64,000 nt of DNA, from assembly GCA_002163115.1 (NCBI GenBank), contig MAAI01000052.1, positions 1 through 64,000 of the forward strand. Direction: 5' to 3'. Each line of letters opens with the position of its first letter. The stretch's first letter is position 1. The translations under genes and the position numbers were made by a program. Below, piece after piece: positions 35,666 through 45,475 of this stretch. The stretch is from Methylophaga sp. 41_12_T18. Its GTDB lineage: Bacteria > Pseudomonadota > Gammaproteobacteria > Nitrosococcales > Methylophagaceae. The notes beneath the pieces were generated by a model. It saw only the letters and a list, made by a program, of their open reading frames with translations, searched no databases and was not told the DNA's origin.

Positions 35666-37006
35666 TTAACTGATACGACTATCAGCCAGCATTTCACCAC
35701 GTAACGAATTAGAATAAGCTTCAGTAATATTTACATCAACAAACTTACCGATCAACGACTCATCACCAGCAAATACCACCGAGCGATTATTTTCACTCTT
35801 GCCGATCACTTCACCTTCACTACGATCTGCTTTTTTCTCAACTAAAATACGCTGGGTAGAACCTAGCATCGCTTTGCTGTGTTTAGCCTCAAGCTCTAAT
35901 AATCGCTCCTGCACTTGTTTTAAGCGAGCTTTTTTCACCTCAGCAGGAACCGAATCAGTAAAGGCTGCGGCTGGCGTGCCTGGGCGCGAGCTATAGATAA
36001 AACTAAAAGAATGATCAAACTCTACATCATTAATCATCTTCATCGTCGCTTGGAAGTCTTTTTCAGTTTCATCAGGGAAACCAATAATGAAATCACTCGA
36101 CATACTAATATCAGGTCGTACTTCACGTAGACGACGAATCTTAGCCTTATACTCTAAACCAGTATGACCGCGTTTCATCAGTGTCAAAATACGATCTGAG
36201 CCCGATTGCACTGGCAAATGTAAATGACTAACCAGCTCAGGCACTTCAGCATAAGCTTCAATCAAACTATCAGAAAACTCTACTGGATGAGAAGTGGTAA
36301 AACGAATCCGGTCAATACCTTCAATCGCAGCAACGTAATTAATCAACAACGCTAAATCAGCGGTATCGTCACCATCCAACTCACCTTGATAGGCATTAAC
36401 ATTCTGACCTAATAGATTAACTTCACGGACACCTTGAGCGGCTAGACCACGAATTTCTATGAGTACTTTGTCAACCGGACGACTGACTTCTTCACCTCGT
36501 GTATAGGGCACGACACAGAAAGTACAGTATTTACTACAGCCTTCCATAATAGAGACAAAGGCAGTCGGGCCATCAGCTCTTGGCTCGGGCAAATTATCGA
36601 ATTTTTCAATTTCAGGAAATGAAATATCGATACTCGGCTTACGACTAGTCTTAACATCATCCAGCATAGTGGGTAGGCGATGTAAGGTTTGTGGGCCAAA
36701 AATCAAATCAACATAGGGCGCGCGCCGACGAATAGCATCACCTTCTTGACTCGCCACACAACCACCAACACCAATAACGAGGTGTTCGCGCTCATCTTTC
36801 CAGCGTTTCCAACGACCTAATTGGTGGAAAACTTTCTCTTGCGCTTTTTCGCGAATCGAACAAGTATTGAGCAACAAAACATCTGCTTCTTCAGCAATAT
36901 CAGTCATTTCCAGCTGATGTGATGCAGCGAGAACGTCAGCCATCTTAGCTGAATCATACTCATTCATCTGACAACCAAAGGTCTTTATATAAAGTTTACC
37001 GGCCAT
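35666..37006 (-). CDS. miaB: tRNA-2-methylthio-N6-dimethylallyladenosine synthase
   Basis: Radical-SAM methylthiotransferase that modifies i6A37 in tRNAs reading UNN codons. It has an N-terminal UPF0004 domain with cluster cysteines in [19 protein letters not shown] and GVGGCVAS. The radical-SAM CxxxCxxC follows in [17 protein letters not shown], and the C-terminal TRAM domain ends [11 protein letters not shown]. 446 residues, full length. It is first in the miaB-ybeZ-ybeY-corC-lnt run and divergent from radC. Confidence 0.97.
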   Translation of the reverse strand: MAGKLYIKTFGCQMNEYDSAKMADVLAASHQLEMTDIAEEADVLLLNTCSIREKAQEKVFHQLGRWKRWKDEREHLVIGVGGCVASQEGDAIRRRAPYVDLIFGPQTLHRLPTMLDDVKTSRKPSIDISFPEIEKFDNLPEPRADGPTAFVSIMEGCSKYCTFCVVPYTRGEEVSRPVDKVLIEIRGLAAQGVREVNLLGQNVNAYQGELDGDDTADLALLINYVAAIEGIDRIRFTTSHPVEFSDSLIEAYAEVPELVSHLHLPVQSGSDRILTLMKRGHTGLEYKAKIRRLREVRPDISMSSDFIIGFPDETEKDFQATMKMINDVEFDHSFSFIYSSRPGTPAAAFTDSVPAEVKKARLKQVQERLLELEAKHSKAMLGSTQRILVEKKADRSEGEVIGKSENNRSVVFAGDESLIGKFVDVNITEAYSNSLRGEMLADSRIS

Positions 37007-37138
37007 GAATTTTCATTATAAAAAAAGGGCAAGTAGAATACTCTTTTTATACAGCTAATACAAAACAAGTTATTGTTTTTGCTGAAAAGACCCTGATATA
37101 GTTAGCCCCCAGCCCAATCACTTCAAGGATGAATATTT

Positions 37139-37813
37139 ATGGCTATCAAAGACTGGCCTATTGATGAACGGCCTAGAGAAAAGCTGCTACGCCATGGCGC
37201 CCATGCATTATCCGATGCTGAGCTGCTCGCTATTTTCCTTCGTACTGGTGTTACCGGCCTATCTGCCGTTGAATTAGCCCGTAATTTACTCAATGCCTTT
37301 GGCAGTCTACGCGCCTTATTGGAAGCCGATCTTAAACTGTTTTGCCAACAACATGGTCTTGGCCCAGCTAAGTTTGTGCAATTACAAGCGGTGATGGAAA
37401 TGAGTCATCGCCATATGGAATCAACCTTGTCGCGAGGCGATGCCTTAGTCGATATTGTCACGACTAAACGATATTTACAACAACGTTTAAGAGCCTATCC
37501 ACATGAAGTATTTGCCTGCTTATTTCTCGATAACAAACATCGAATGATTCAGTTTGAAGAACTGTTTAGAGGCACCTTAGATGGAGCAGCAGTCTACCCA
37601 CGGGAAGTAGTCAAGCAAGCGCTTGCCCATAATGCCGCGGCGGTTATTTTTGCTCACAACCATCCATCAGGACTTGCCGAACCTAGCGAAGCAGATTATC
37701 AAATCACCCAACGTTTAAAAGTCGCTTTAGAATTAATCGATATTCGCGTACTCGATCATATTGTGATTGGCGATGGCGAAAGCGTCTCTTTTGCCGAGCT
37801 AGGCAAGCTATAA
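37139..37813 (+). CDS. radC: RadC/UPF0758 family JAMM-domain protein
   Basis: A 224-residue protein with an N-terminal helix-hairpin-helix region ([30 protein letters not shown]). The C-terminal JAMM metallo-isopeptidase-like domain has [20 protein letters not shown], in which the two His and the Asp would bind zinc. It begins [17 protein letters not shown], the usual RadC start, behind AAGGA. The historical link to DNA repair is doubtful and the substrate is unknown. Confidence 0.93.
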   Translation: MAIKDWPIDERPREKLLRHGAHALSDAELLAIFLRTGVTGLSAVELARNLLNAFGSLRALLEADLKLFCQQHGLGPAKFVQLQAVMEMSHRHMESTLSRGDALVDIVTTKRYLQQRLRAYPHEVFACLFLDNKHRMIQFEELFRGTLDGAAVYPREVVKQALAHNAAAVIFAHNHPSGLAEPSEADYQITQRLKVALELIDIRVLDHIVIGDGESVSFAELGKL

Positions 37814-37829
37814 CAACGAACAACTCAAT

Positions 37830-38264
37830 TTAAGCTGTATGAGCATCAACGCGACAATATTGACCTGCACAATTCATTAAATAAGGGGTGGTTTTGTGAT
37901 GGAGTTCCAGATGAGACTGCCACCACTCTCTTATAAAAACTAGCAAACCATCCGGGTTTTGATTATCAATCGCCAGTTGGCATATCGCCATAAACTCATC
38001 AGTGACATTATCACTATCTACGATGTAGTCCGCTAAGCCTGGGTATTCAGCAGCGCGCAATAGGCCCTCTTCCGTTTTCATATGAAAGCCAATATATCTA
38101 ACCAATATATTAACTGTTGGCATTAATGCTTCAACACCCTGCCCTTGCTGTAAGAAGTAATGAAAACTGTTGATAGTGGCCAGCACCGCTCGATGCTGCT
38201 CATCAATCAATGCTTCACCTTGAATAAATTCATCCTGCCAATTAATGAAAAATGGTTTATTCAT
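37830..38264 (-). CDS. Bacteriohemerythrin-like protein with altered diiron ligands
   Basis: A 144-residue hemerythrin-fold protein. Typical hemerythrins bind O2 at a diiron site through five His, one Glu and one Asp. Here H24 (DEQHRAV), H61 and E65 (GFHMKTEE) and H118 (WWQSHLE) are kept. The two His that should follow the YP motif (YP at 74-75) are replaced by Y80 and S84, and the final Asp is H123. Three of seven ligands are thus changed, so ordinary O2 binding is doubtful. A strong GGAGG lies before the ATG. It is convergent with radC and monocistronic. Confidence 0.8.
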   Translation of the reverse strand: MNKPFFINWQDEFIQGEALIDEQHRAVLATINSFHYFLQQGQGVEALMPTVNILVRYIGFHMKTEEGLLRAAEYPGLADYIVDSDNVTDEFMAICQLAIDNQNPDGLLVFIREWWQSHLELHHKTTPYLMNCAGQYCRVDAHTA

Positions 38265-38355
38265 GTTGCAACCTCCGTATGAGCTCTAGCTTAAGCATAC
38301 ACCTCTATACATATGCTTTGCTATCAAGTTCTTAACGGAGGGAAGTTCAGATCAG

Positions 38356-39207
38356 CTATACCGAAAAAGGATATTTAATTGCATCATGGTGCTGGTAGCC
38401 GGTGACTTCAAAATCATCTAGGCTAACCCAAGTTTCTAAATCTTCTAATGTCTTAATATCAGGGTTTATTTGTAGCGATGGCGACTCAAAAGGAGTGCGT
38501 TTAATCTGCACATCACGCATCATTTCTAATTGATCTTCATAAATATGAGCATTGACAATTTTATGAAATGCTTTGCCTGCTTTATTACCGGTAATTTGCG
38601 CAATGATCTGCAGTAAAAAGAATACTTGAACCTGATTAAAATTTAACCCCAGTGGTACATCACAAGAACGTTGATATGAGCTTAGATATAAAGTATCACC
38701 TAATAATGAGAAGGTATGACTATGCATACATGGACGTAAACAGCCCATATCAAACTCACCGGGGTTATAGAACGTTAGGATCTCACCTCGGTCATCAATG
38801 CCTTTTGATAAGTTGGCGACTATTTTTGCTAACTGATCCAGCGTTGTACCATCTGGCTTTGCCCAAGCTCGTCCCTGTACACCATAAACGCGGCCCATAT
38901 CATCTGGGCCTTTACGGTATTTATTGTTAAGCCAAACTTCATTGTCATTTGAGTTGGCATCCCATGTTTTAGTACCTAAAGCACGAAAATCAGCGGCATT
39001 ATCATAACCACGGATATAGCCTAAGATCTCAGCAATTGCCGATTTCCAAAAGCTTTTACGGGTGGTAATTAAAGGGAATTGATTGTTGCCCACATCATAG
39101 GTCAAGTCAGCATCGATCACGGTCAAACATCGTTTACCCGTGCGCTCATTTTCTATCCAAGTACCTTCGTCAATAATTCGTTGGCACAAGTCTAAATACT
39201 GTTTCAT
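38356..39207 (-). CDS. thyA: Thymidylate synthase
   Basis: Makes dTMP from dUMP with methylene-tetrahydrofolate. The 283-residue protein has a catalytic cysteine C160 in [10 protein letters not shown], dUMP-binding arginines in [14 protein letters not shown], and [12 protein letters not shown] near the C-terminus. The active-site segment reads LRPCMHSH where many ThyA have LPPCH, seen in a divergent ThyA subgroup. No dihydrofolate reductase gene is adjacent. The ATG at 38656-bp-class alternatives are absent, and [11 protein letters not shown] is the standard opening. Confidence 0.95.
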   Translation of the reverse strand: MKQYLDLCQRIIDEGTWIENERTGKRCLTVIDADLTYDVGNNQFPLITTRKSFWKSAIAEILGYIRGYDNAADFRALGTKTWDANSNDNEVWLNNKYRKGPDDMGRVYGVQGRAWAKPDGTTLDQLAKIVANLSKGIDDRGEILTFYNPGEFDMGCLRPCMHSHTFSLLGDTLYLSSYQRSCDVPLGLNFNQVQVFFLLQIIAQITGNKAGKAFHKIVNAHIYEDQLEMMRDVQIKRTPFESPSLQINPDIKTLEDLETWVSLDDFEVTGYQHHDAIKYPFSV

Positions 39208-39248
39208 AACTCTACTCTATGGTTTAAATTGAATCTGGCGTTACTTTA

Positions 39249-40169
39249 CTACAAATCGTATTTTTGCATTCTATAAAGCAAAGTGTCGCGACTGACGCCT
39301 AATAAACGAGCGGCACGTGAGCGATTGCCAGCAGCCATTTCCAAGGCTTGCTCAATCAAGTCTAACTCCACTTGCGCCAATTTAATTCCCGTTGGCGGTA
39401 ATACAAAAGCATGATCATTCGCAGCTGCTTCAGGCAACATTTCTACCGGCAAGTCTTCGGCTTGTATTGATTTACCTGGACTTAATAATGCCATTCGCTG
39501 ACAAAAGTTCATTAATTCACGAACATTGCCAGGCCAAGCATAGGTTTGCAGACAATGTTCAGCTGCTTTGGCATATCGAACTACTGCATTTTTTGCCGAA
39601 AATTCGCGACCAAAATGGCGTAATAACAACATAATATCTTCAGTACGCTCACGAAGAGGCGGTAAGTTTAGCGGCACAACCTGAAGACGATAAAACAAGT
39701 CGGCACGAAACTCTTCCTTAGAAACAGCCTGCTGTAAATCCACACTACTTGCAGCCAAAATACGTACATCAACGGTATGTAATTTATGGCTGCCTTGTAA
39801 TTGGCACTCGCCTGCTTCTAAAAAACGTAATACTTTAGCTTGGACCGATAAAGGCAGTGCATTAACCTCATCAAGAAAAACAGTGCCACTTTCAGCCGCT
39901 AAAAACTTGCCACGTAGCTCAATCTCACCATTGGCATTGCAACGACCAAACAAATGCTCTTCCAAGCCTTCCGTCGGTAAAGCGGCACAGTTTATGGTGC
40001 TAAAAGGTTTGTCTTTACGACCGCTTTGAGCATGTAAGGCATGAGCAAGTAACTCCTTACCGGTACCGGTTTCACCGTAAATTAAGACGCTGGCATCACT
40101 GGCGGCAATAATCGGGATAGTCCGCATTAAGTGAGTAATTTGAGGCGATTGACCTAATATCTGTGTCAT
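39249..40169 (-). CDS. Sigma54-type AAA+ regulator lacking the GAFTGA loop, no receiver domain
   Basis: A 306-residue NtrC-family protein made of only an AAA+ domain and a Fis-type helix-turn-helix. Walker A is GETGTGKE (32-39) and Walker B is GTVFLDEVN (95-103). Arginine-finger sequences RADLFYRLQVVPLNLPPLRE and a C-terminal HTH (RSRAARLLGVSRDTLLYRM) are present. After LFG (73-75), where activators have HEKGAFTGA, it reads RCNANGEIELRG, so the sigma54-contact loop is missing. It may work with sigma70, as TyrR does, or be regulatory in another way. It follows the SafE-family gene by 12 bp, with AGGATGA as ribosome binding site. Confidence 0.82.
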   Translation of the reverse strand: MTQILGQSPQITHLMRTIPIIAASDASVLIYGETGTGKELLAHALHAQSGRKDKPFSTINCAALPTEGLEEHLFGRCNANGEIELRGKFLAAESGTVFLDEVNALPLSVQAKVLRFLEAGECQLQGSHKLHTVDVRILAASSVDLQQAVSKEEFRADLFYRLQVVPLNLPPLRERTEDIMLLLRHFGREFSAKNAVVRYAKAAEHCLQTYAWPGNVRELMNFCQRMALLSPGKSIQAEDLPVEMLPEAAANDHAFVLPPTGIKLAQVELDLIEQALEMAAGNRSRAARLLGVSRDTLLYRMQKYDL

Positions 40170-40181
40170 ATGAGCTTCATC

Positions 40182-40904
40182 CTACAAAACATGATGTTCA
40201 TGACCACTATGATCGTCGTGCTGTTGACTATGATCCATCGGCCACAACATGGTTGCCACTGCCATCACAATGATCGATATTCCAGCAATACGTCTTAAAT
40301 GTTTCGCCCTTGCCATTGAAGCAAGCATGCCCGTAAATAAGCCTGCGCCCATCACCGCGGGTAACGTGCCAGCTCCAAAAGCCAACATCACCATCGAAGC
40401 TTTCATTGGTTCACCAACAGTTGCAGCAACAGCTAAGGCGGCATAAACCAAGCCACATGGTAACCAGCCCCAAACAGCCCCTAATAAAAAGGCTTGTTTT
40501 AAAGTTCTAACTGGCAGCAGTTTTTGGCTTATCGGCTGCAGTTTTCGCCAGATCGGTGCCCCGATTCGCTCCATCTGAGCAAATTTTGGAAACCAACCTG
40601 CTAAATATAAGCCCATCGCGACCATCACGATCACGGATAAATAACGCAAAATTAAATGGCCATCAAAGGCAGCTAATGGAGAGCTTAATAAGCCGACTAT
40701 TGCACCTGCGGTGCCATAACTTAATAAACGCCCCAAATTATAATTAAATACATACGGCAGCATTTTTTGCTGACTTTCTCTCACTTCTGCAGGCAAACTT
40801 AGTGTCAAAGCACCGATGACCGATCCACACATTGCAATGCAATGAACAGTACTAAATAAGCCCAACAAAAAAGCAGTGATATATGAAGTGGCGATTGCTT
40901 CCAT
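40182..40904 (-). CDS. SafE/UreH-type sulfite exporter family membrane protein with His-rich tail
   Basis: A 240-residue protein with about six membrane helices. It has HCIAMCGSVIGALTLSLP near residue 22 and GAVWGWLPCGLVYAALA near residue 145; these paired helix-breaking CxMCG and LPCG motifs are typical of the family often found with cytochrome oxidase and copper genes. The C-terminus HSQQHDDHSGHEHHVL is rich in histidine and could bind metal. ATG at 40904 is preferred over TTG at 40907. It is divergent from the TonB receptor, which supports a metal-handling role, but the transported substrate is unproven. Confidence 0.75.
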   Translation of the reverse strand: MEAIATSYITAFLLGLFSTVHCIAMCGSVIGALTLSLPAEVRESQQKMLPYVFNYNLGRLLSYGTAGAIVGLLSSPLAAFDGHLILRYLSVIVMVAMGLYLAGWFPKFAQMERIGAPIWRKLQPISQKLLPVRTLKQAFLLGAVWGWLPCGLVYAALAVAATVGEPMKASMVMLAFGAGTLPAVMGAGLFTGMLASMARAKHLRRIAGISIIVMAVATMLWPMDHSQQHDDHSGHEHHVL

Positions 40905-40968
40905 CAAAAATTAAACCTTAACGTTTTCACATAGGGCGACACTGTAACATGCTGAAAAATGACTATAT

Positions 40969-40984
40969 TGTGTTATTTGACACA
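40969..40984. promoter_or_regulatory. Small palindrome between the SafE-family gene and the TonB receptor
   Basis: TGTGT-TATTTG-ACACA lies in the divergent intergenic region. It could be an operator for a metal-responsive regulator, but no family consensus is recognised. Confidence 0.25.
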
Positions 40985-41061
40985 CATTATCCTTAGAAAA
41001 CACACTTTTTGAAACCAATAAATCATTATATTTACATGGTAAATTTAATTTGGAGTTTGTC

Positions 41062-43116
41062 GTGCGTTATAAGTTTTTGCCACTTTTTATACTAGCCGCT
41101 AGCAGTCAACATGTACTTGCTGAACACGTCAGCTTGCCAGCCATGTCCGTCGAAGGCGTGCCTGGTGAAGCAACACCTTACGAACTGCCTATTTTTGCTA
41201 TTAGTAGCCCTGACACAGGTGATCTCGTCAAACGTTTGCCAGGTGCAAATGTTAATAAAAATGGCCCAATCACCAGCATTGCTCAATACCGAGGCTTATT
41301 TGCTGATCGCGTTAACGTACTCATTGACGGTGTTCGCCTTAATCAAGCCGGCCCGAACCGCATGGACTCTCCTCTTAGCGCAATTCCAAGTTCTCGTTTA
41401 GCAGATGTTTCTGTTTATCGTGGCATCGCACCAGTCAGCACCGGTATCGAAACGATCGGTGGCACCATGACTGCCAACTCAAAACAAGCAGAATTCACTT
41501 CGACTGATGAGTTTGAGTTCCATGGTAATGTCAACGCAGGCTATGCTGAAAATGGCAATACTCGCCAAGCAGGTTTATTAGCAAGCATTGCCAATGCACG
41601 TCACCGCTTCCAAGTAGCTGGTAGTGTTGATCGTGGCAATGATCTTGAGTTTGATGGCGGCGATATTGATCCTAGTAAACATACTCGTGACACGATTAGC
41701 CTTGGATATGGCTTACAACAGAATGGCAATGAGTTCAGCTTAGACATCGAGCACCATGACACAGGCGAGACCGGCACAGCAGCCTTGCCGATGGATATCA
41801 TCTTTGCTCGTGGTGAACACTATAAAACTAGCTTTGATAAAGCCTTATCTAATGGGGCAACAGTCAGTGCTAGCCTGAACTACCAAGACGATGAACACCG
41901 CATGGCAAATTATGTGTTGCGTAGTCCAGGCATGATGCAACGTCATGCTGATGCTGAAGTCGAAAGTGTAGGTTACCGCTTCACTTATGCTCAAAATAAC
42001 TGGTTAGTTGGCATTGACGGTGATCAAGCTGATCACGACACTGATATTTTTGATCCGACCAATACCATGTTTTATATCAATAACTTCAATGATGTTGAAC
42101 GTGATCGCTACAGTGCATTCACCGAATGGTCAGGTAATATCTCATCAAACTGGAAGCTACAATCTGGTGCCCGCATTACTTATGTACAAACGGATGCCGG
42201 CGAAGTTGATTCCAGCATGGCAATGATGAATGCCAATGTGCGAACATTACGTGATCAGTTCAATGCTGCCGACCGTAGCCAAAATGACACCTTAATTGAT
42301 CTCAGCATGGTGTTCACTCACACCATCAATAGCGATATTGATCTTGAGTTTGGTCTAGCTCGTAAACAGCGAGCTCCTAGCTATCAAGAACGTTACCTAT
42401 GGCTGCCAATGCAGTCCACATCCGGTTTAGCTGACGGTAATAATCACATTGGTACGATTGATCTTGATCCTGAAACCGCTTACCAAGCAGAACTAGGTTT
42501 AGATTGGCATACACCTAAAGCAGGCGTATCACCTCGTGTGTTCTACCATCACATTAACGACTACATTCAAGGCACAGCGGTACCGTCATCTAACATGGCA
42601 GCGTTAATGGTCAGCAATATGATGGGCGGCGATACGACACCACTGCAATACAATAATGTTGATGCCAAATTATATGGTGTGGATACCAACTGGTTCGTCA
42701 GCCTAAGCAATGAATGGCAGTTAGACGGAACCCTCAGTTATGTACGCGGTAAACGTCGTGATACTAGCGATAACCTGTATCGAATTGCGCCATTATCAGC
42801 ACGTACCATGTTGAGTTATGTGCAAACTAATTGGCGTATTGGTTTTGAAGCAGAGACTATTGCTCGTCAAAACAAAGTTTCAACTGAAAATGAAGAGCAA
42901 AAAACCAGTGGTTACGCAGTATTTAATCTAACTGGTAATTACCAACCTAAAGATAATGTATTAATTACCGCAGGCATCAACAACCTATTTGATCGTGACT
43001 ATGAAGATCATTTAGCGGGTTATAACCGTATTTCAGACAACGCAGATATTGCCCTAGGTGACCGCCTACCGGGCCTAGGTCGCAGTGCTTATATTGCAGC
43101 CAATGTAAGCTGGTAA
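41062..43116 (+). CDS. TonB-dependent outer-membrane receptor, probably metal (copper-type) uptake
   Basis: A 684-residue outer-membrane receptor: signal peptide (MRYKFLPLFILAASSQHVLA), plug domain (DLVKRLPGANVNKNGP, VNVLIDGVRLNQAGPNRMDS, GIAPVSTGIETIGGT) and 22-strand barrel ending in aromatic YIAANVSW. The plug and barrel hold many Met and His residues (MDIIFARGEHY, SSMAMMNANVR, VSNMMGG), reminiscent of OprC/NosA-like copper receptors. Copper is therefore my best guess. The start is GTG at 41062 with GGAG 6 bp before it; the TTG at 41050 overlaps that site. No Fur box is visible upstream. A strong terminator follows. Confidence 0.82.
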   Translation: MRYKFLPLFILAASSQHVLAEHVSLPAMSVEGVPGEATPYELPIFAISSPDTGDLVKRLPGANVNKNGPITSIAQYRGLFADRVNVLIDGVRLNQAGPNRMDSPLSAIPSSRLADVSVYRGIAPVSTGIETIGGTMTANSKQAEFTSTDEFEFHGNVNAGYAENGNTRQAGLLASIANARHRFQVAGSVDRGNDLEFDGGDIDPSKHTRDTISLGYGLQQNGNEFSLDIEHHDTGETGTAALPMDIIFARGEHYKTSFDKALSNGATVSASLNYQDDEHRMANYVLRSPGMMQRHADAEVESVGYRFTYAQNNWLVGIDGDQADHDTDIFDPTNTMFYINNFNDVERDRYSAFTEWSGNISSNWKLQSGARITYVQTDAGEVDSSMAMMNANVRTLRDQFNAADRSQNDTLIDLSMVFTHTINSDIDLEFGLARKQRAPSYQERYLWLPMQSTSGLADGNNHIGTIDLDPETAYQAELGLDWHTPKAGVSPRVFYHHINDYIQGTAVPSSNMAALMVSNMMGGDTTPLQYNNVDAKLYGVDTNWFVSLSNEWQLDGTLSYVRGKRRDTSDNLYRIAPLSARTMLSYVQTNWRIGFEAETIARQNKVSTENEEQKTSGYAVFNLTGNYQPKDNVLITAGINNLFDRDYEDHLAGYNRISDNADIALGDRLPGLGRSAYIAANVSW

Positions 43117-43119
43117 TCT

Positions 43120-43155
43120 AAAGAAGGTCTCAGCTTATTGGCTGAGACCTTCTTT
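43120..43155. terminator. Bidirectional terminator between TonB receptor and hypothetical gene
   Basis: AAAGAAGGTCTCAGC, loop TTATTG, GCTGAGACCTTCTTT: a perfect 15-bp stem. It starts just after the receptor stop and contains the stop codon of the convergent gene. Confidence 0.9.
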
Positions 43156-43744
43156 ATCTACTCGCGAAAAAATCCGTTAATTGTGTAGCCTGACTTTTAA
43201 GATGAAAACGAGCGACACGTTGTTCATTTGCCTGTGTCGTGTAACGAAACAATGCAATCTGGCCTTGTTGAAATTGTTGCTGTAATGATGCAAAACCCAC
43301 AGCAGATTGGATAGGAAAATCCACCACTTCTGGTCGTCTATCGGACAATAACTTTTGATAAGTCAGCTTATCTTGCTCTAATAACTGCAAGACATTACTG
43401 CTTGCCACTGTTGATTGGCTGAACTGCCAGTTATCAACTTGTGTATCACTGGCCAAAAAATCATAACTCATCGTTTGTTTCTTGCCAGCAGCACCGCCAC
43501 ACGATTGCTTACCCGCCAAATTAATAGGCTGGTTATTATCAATCTGCAAAACGATTAACTCATGATCAGCAAAACTTTCAACCACCTGATCAGTCAACAT
43601 GAAACTCGCCCATATCTCCCCATTTTTAAGCTGGTGAAACATTAAGCTATCGCCACTTTCGCTGGTCAACAACATAGAGTCTGCAGCACGCGCTGGTGTA
43701 GCAATCAACAAACCAAGCATCACGAGTATATAAAGTAATCGCAT
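43154..43744 (-). CDS. Secreted protein of unknown function
   Basis: A 196-residue product with a clear signal peptide (MRLLYILVMLGLLIATPARA, cleaved near residue 20). The mature part is mostly predicted beta and polar, with two cysteines (only one in a CGG motif) and QQQFQQGQIALFRYTT near the C-terminus. I do not recognise the family. It converges with the TonB receptor and shares its terminator. The ATG at 43744 is used because GGAGG sits 4 bp upstream; a GTG one codon earlier is possible. Confidence 0.65.
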   Translation of the reverse strand: MRLLYILVMLGLLIATPARAADSMLLTSESGDSLMFHQLKNGEIWASFMLTDQVVESFADHELIVLQIDNNQPINLAGKQSCGGAAGKKQTMSYDFLASDTQVDNWQFSQSTVASSNVLQLLEQDKLTYQKLLSDRRPEVVDFPIQSAVGFASLQQQFQQGQIALFRYTTQANEQRVARFHLKSQATQLTDFFASR

Positions 43745-43793
43745 CACGCCTCCTTAATACTCTCCGACCCAAGCCTCTTAAATTGGTTCGGCG

Positions 43794-45308
43794 TTAACTA
43801 CTTTTTTCAGTTAACTGGAGGCTAAGATCGATCGATTTTAAGTATTCATTCTCTTGTGTTAAATCAGCTTCTGTTAATGGATGTTTTGCTAGCCAACCTG
43901 CTGGCAAGCCTAGCTTCAATGTTTTCTTGCTGACAGCTAATGATACAAAGGTATCAGTCTTTTCTGACCGACCGCGATTAAAGACCATCGCTAACCGCAA
44001 TAATACCGTCAGTCGCTCAGTCACTTGCTGCAACTCATCCGGTAAGCGTTTGATGTATTTTTTAGGAAACTTCCTACGCTGACCACGCACCATGACCGCT
44101 AAGGCATGCTGCTCTTCGCGAGAAAAGCCCGGCAGATTGGAATGCTCCACCAAATAGGCCGAATGCTTTTGAAAGTTTTCATGTGAAACCGATAAGCCGA
44201 CTTCATGTAATTTAGCTGACCACTGTAAGCGATGTAAACACTCGGGCTGATTAATGTTCCAGCTATTGGCTACTTGCTCAAACATTTGTGTTGCCATCTC
44301 AGCAATGCGTCCAGCATGCGCTTCATCAACCTGATAACGTTGTGCCACAGCTAACACCGTGCGTTCACGCTCATCATCATGCTGAATTCGACCTAATAAG
44401 TCATACAACAAACCTTCACGTAACGCGCCATCGGATACGATCATCCGACTAATACCTAAACGCTCAAATGAAGCTCGAAGTACTGCTACTCCGCCAGCTA
44501 ATACCGTTGCCCGTTCTTGGCTTAAACCGTCCAACGACAAAGCCCTGACATCGCCAGCATCAATCATCGCTGCAATCAACATATCCAAGGATTCAAGCGT
44601 GATTACACCATCATCAGACCAACCATTGGCTTTAACAATACTGGCGACACAACGAATCGTACCGGATGCGCCGACCGCTTCTGTCCAGCCGGCTTTTTTA
44701 TAGGGCCGTTGAATACTTCGTAAACCTGTACCGACAGCAAGCAAGGCCATTTTCATTCGTGATTTACTAATAATGCCATCAGCAAAATAGCGCTGCGAAA
44801 AACTGACACAGCCCATATTGATACTTTCGCGACGAATACCAGTGAAACCTTCACCAATAATGAATTCAGTACTACCGCCCCCGATATCCATTACTAAACG
44901 CCGGGAATCATCAAAGGCTAAGGCATGAGCAACACCAGAATAAATCAGCCGCGCTTCTTCTTGGCCAATAATAATTTCAATCGGATGGCCTAAGGCTTGT
45001 CGCGCTTTGACTAGAAATTGCTGGCTATTTCCAGCCATGCGTAAAGTATTGGTACCCACGATACGAACACTACCCTGCGGTAAGTCTCGAATACGTTCAC
45101 CGAATCGTTCTAAACAGGCGATAGCACGATCTTGAGCTTCAGCTGTTAAGTTATGGTTACTATCAAGGCCGGCACGCAGCTGCACCATTTCACGTAATCG
45201 GTCCATCACCTGGAAATGACCGTCTCGGAGACGGGCAATAATCATATGAAAGCTGTTAGAGCCTAAATCAACGGCCGCTAAGACTTCCTGTTCTATTGCT
45301 TGTTCCAT
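43794..45308 (-). CDS. ppx: Exopolyphosphatase (Ppx/GppA family)
   Basis: Processively releases phosphate from polyphosphate. The N-terminal ASKHA domain shows LAAVDLGSNSFHMIIARL, then GQEEARLIYSGVAHAL and LVMDIGGGSTEFIIGEG, which hold the catalytic Glu and phosphate loops. The C-terminal HD-like domain has LQWSAKLHEVGLSVSHENFQ followed by KHSAYLVEHS. The ATG at 45308 gives 11 residues before the AVDLGS motif, as in E. coli Ppx; starts at 45347 (ATG) and 45374 (TTG) are also open. It lies downstream of phoU behind a terminator, fitting a phosphate-reserve role. Confidence 0.9.
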   Translation of the reverse strand: MEQAIEQEVLAAVDLGSNSFHMIIARLRDGHFQVMDRLREMVQLRAGLDSNHNLTAEAQDRAIACLERFGERIRDLPQGSVRIVGTNTLRMAGNSQQFLVKARQALGHPIEIIIGQEEARLIYSGVAHALAFDDSRRLVMDIGGGSTEFIIGEGFTGIRRESINMGCVSFSQRYFADGIISKSRMKMALLAVGTGLRSIQRPYKKAGWTEAVGASGTIRCVASIVKANGWSDDGVITLESLDMLIAAMIDAGDVRALSLDGLSQERATVLAGGVAVLRASFERLGISRMIVSDGALREGLLYDLLGRIQHDDERERTVLAVAQRYQVDEAHAGRIAEMATQMFEQVANSWNINQPECLHRLQWSAKLHEVGLSVSHENFQKHSAYLVEHSNLPGFSREEQHALAVMVRGQRRKFPKKYIKRLPDELQQVTERLTVLLRLAMVFNRGRSEKTDTFVSLAVSKKTLKLGLPAGWLAKHPLTEADLTQENEYLKSIDLSLQLTEKSS

Positions 45309-45421
45309 ATTCACCAAAAAAGAGTCAATAATGGGAGCATTTTGCATTACATTAGGCCTGCTGACCAGCACCAATACTGATTTACATCATATCTCGTTAA
45401 ATTAATTTAGTTTTATCATAA

Positions 45422-45451
45422 AAAAAGCCCATACCTAGATATGGGCTTTTT
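45422..45451 (-). terminator. Rho-independent terminator after phoU
   Basis: AAAAAGCCCATA, loop (6 nt), TATGGGCTTTTT: a perfect 12-bp stem with A/T tails on both sides. It closes the pstSCAB-phoU transcript before ppx. Confidence 0.92.
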
Positions 45452-45475
45452 AAAATTCGAGCTAACTGCCGCTGA

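Noticed and set aside
34675-35700. Longer PhoH frame starting at 35700
   Set aside because: It overlaps the end of miaB, while a GTG at 35646 has a proper ribosome binding site.
37139-37813. radC as sign of a mobile or defence element
   Set aside because: radC homologues occur in islands, but this copy lies beside miaB in a conserved core context.
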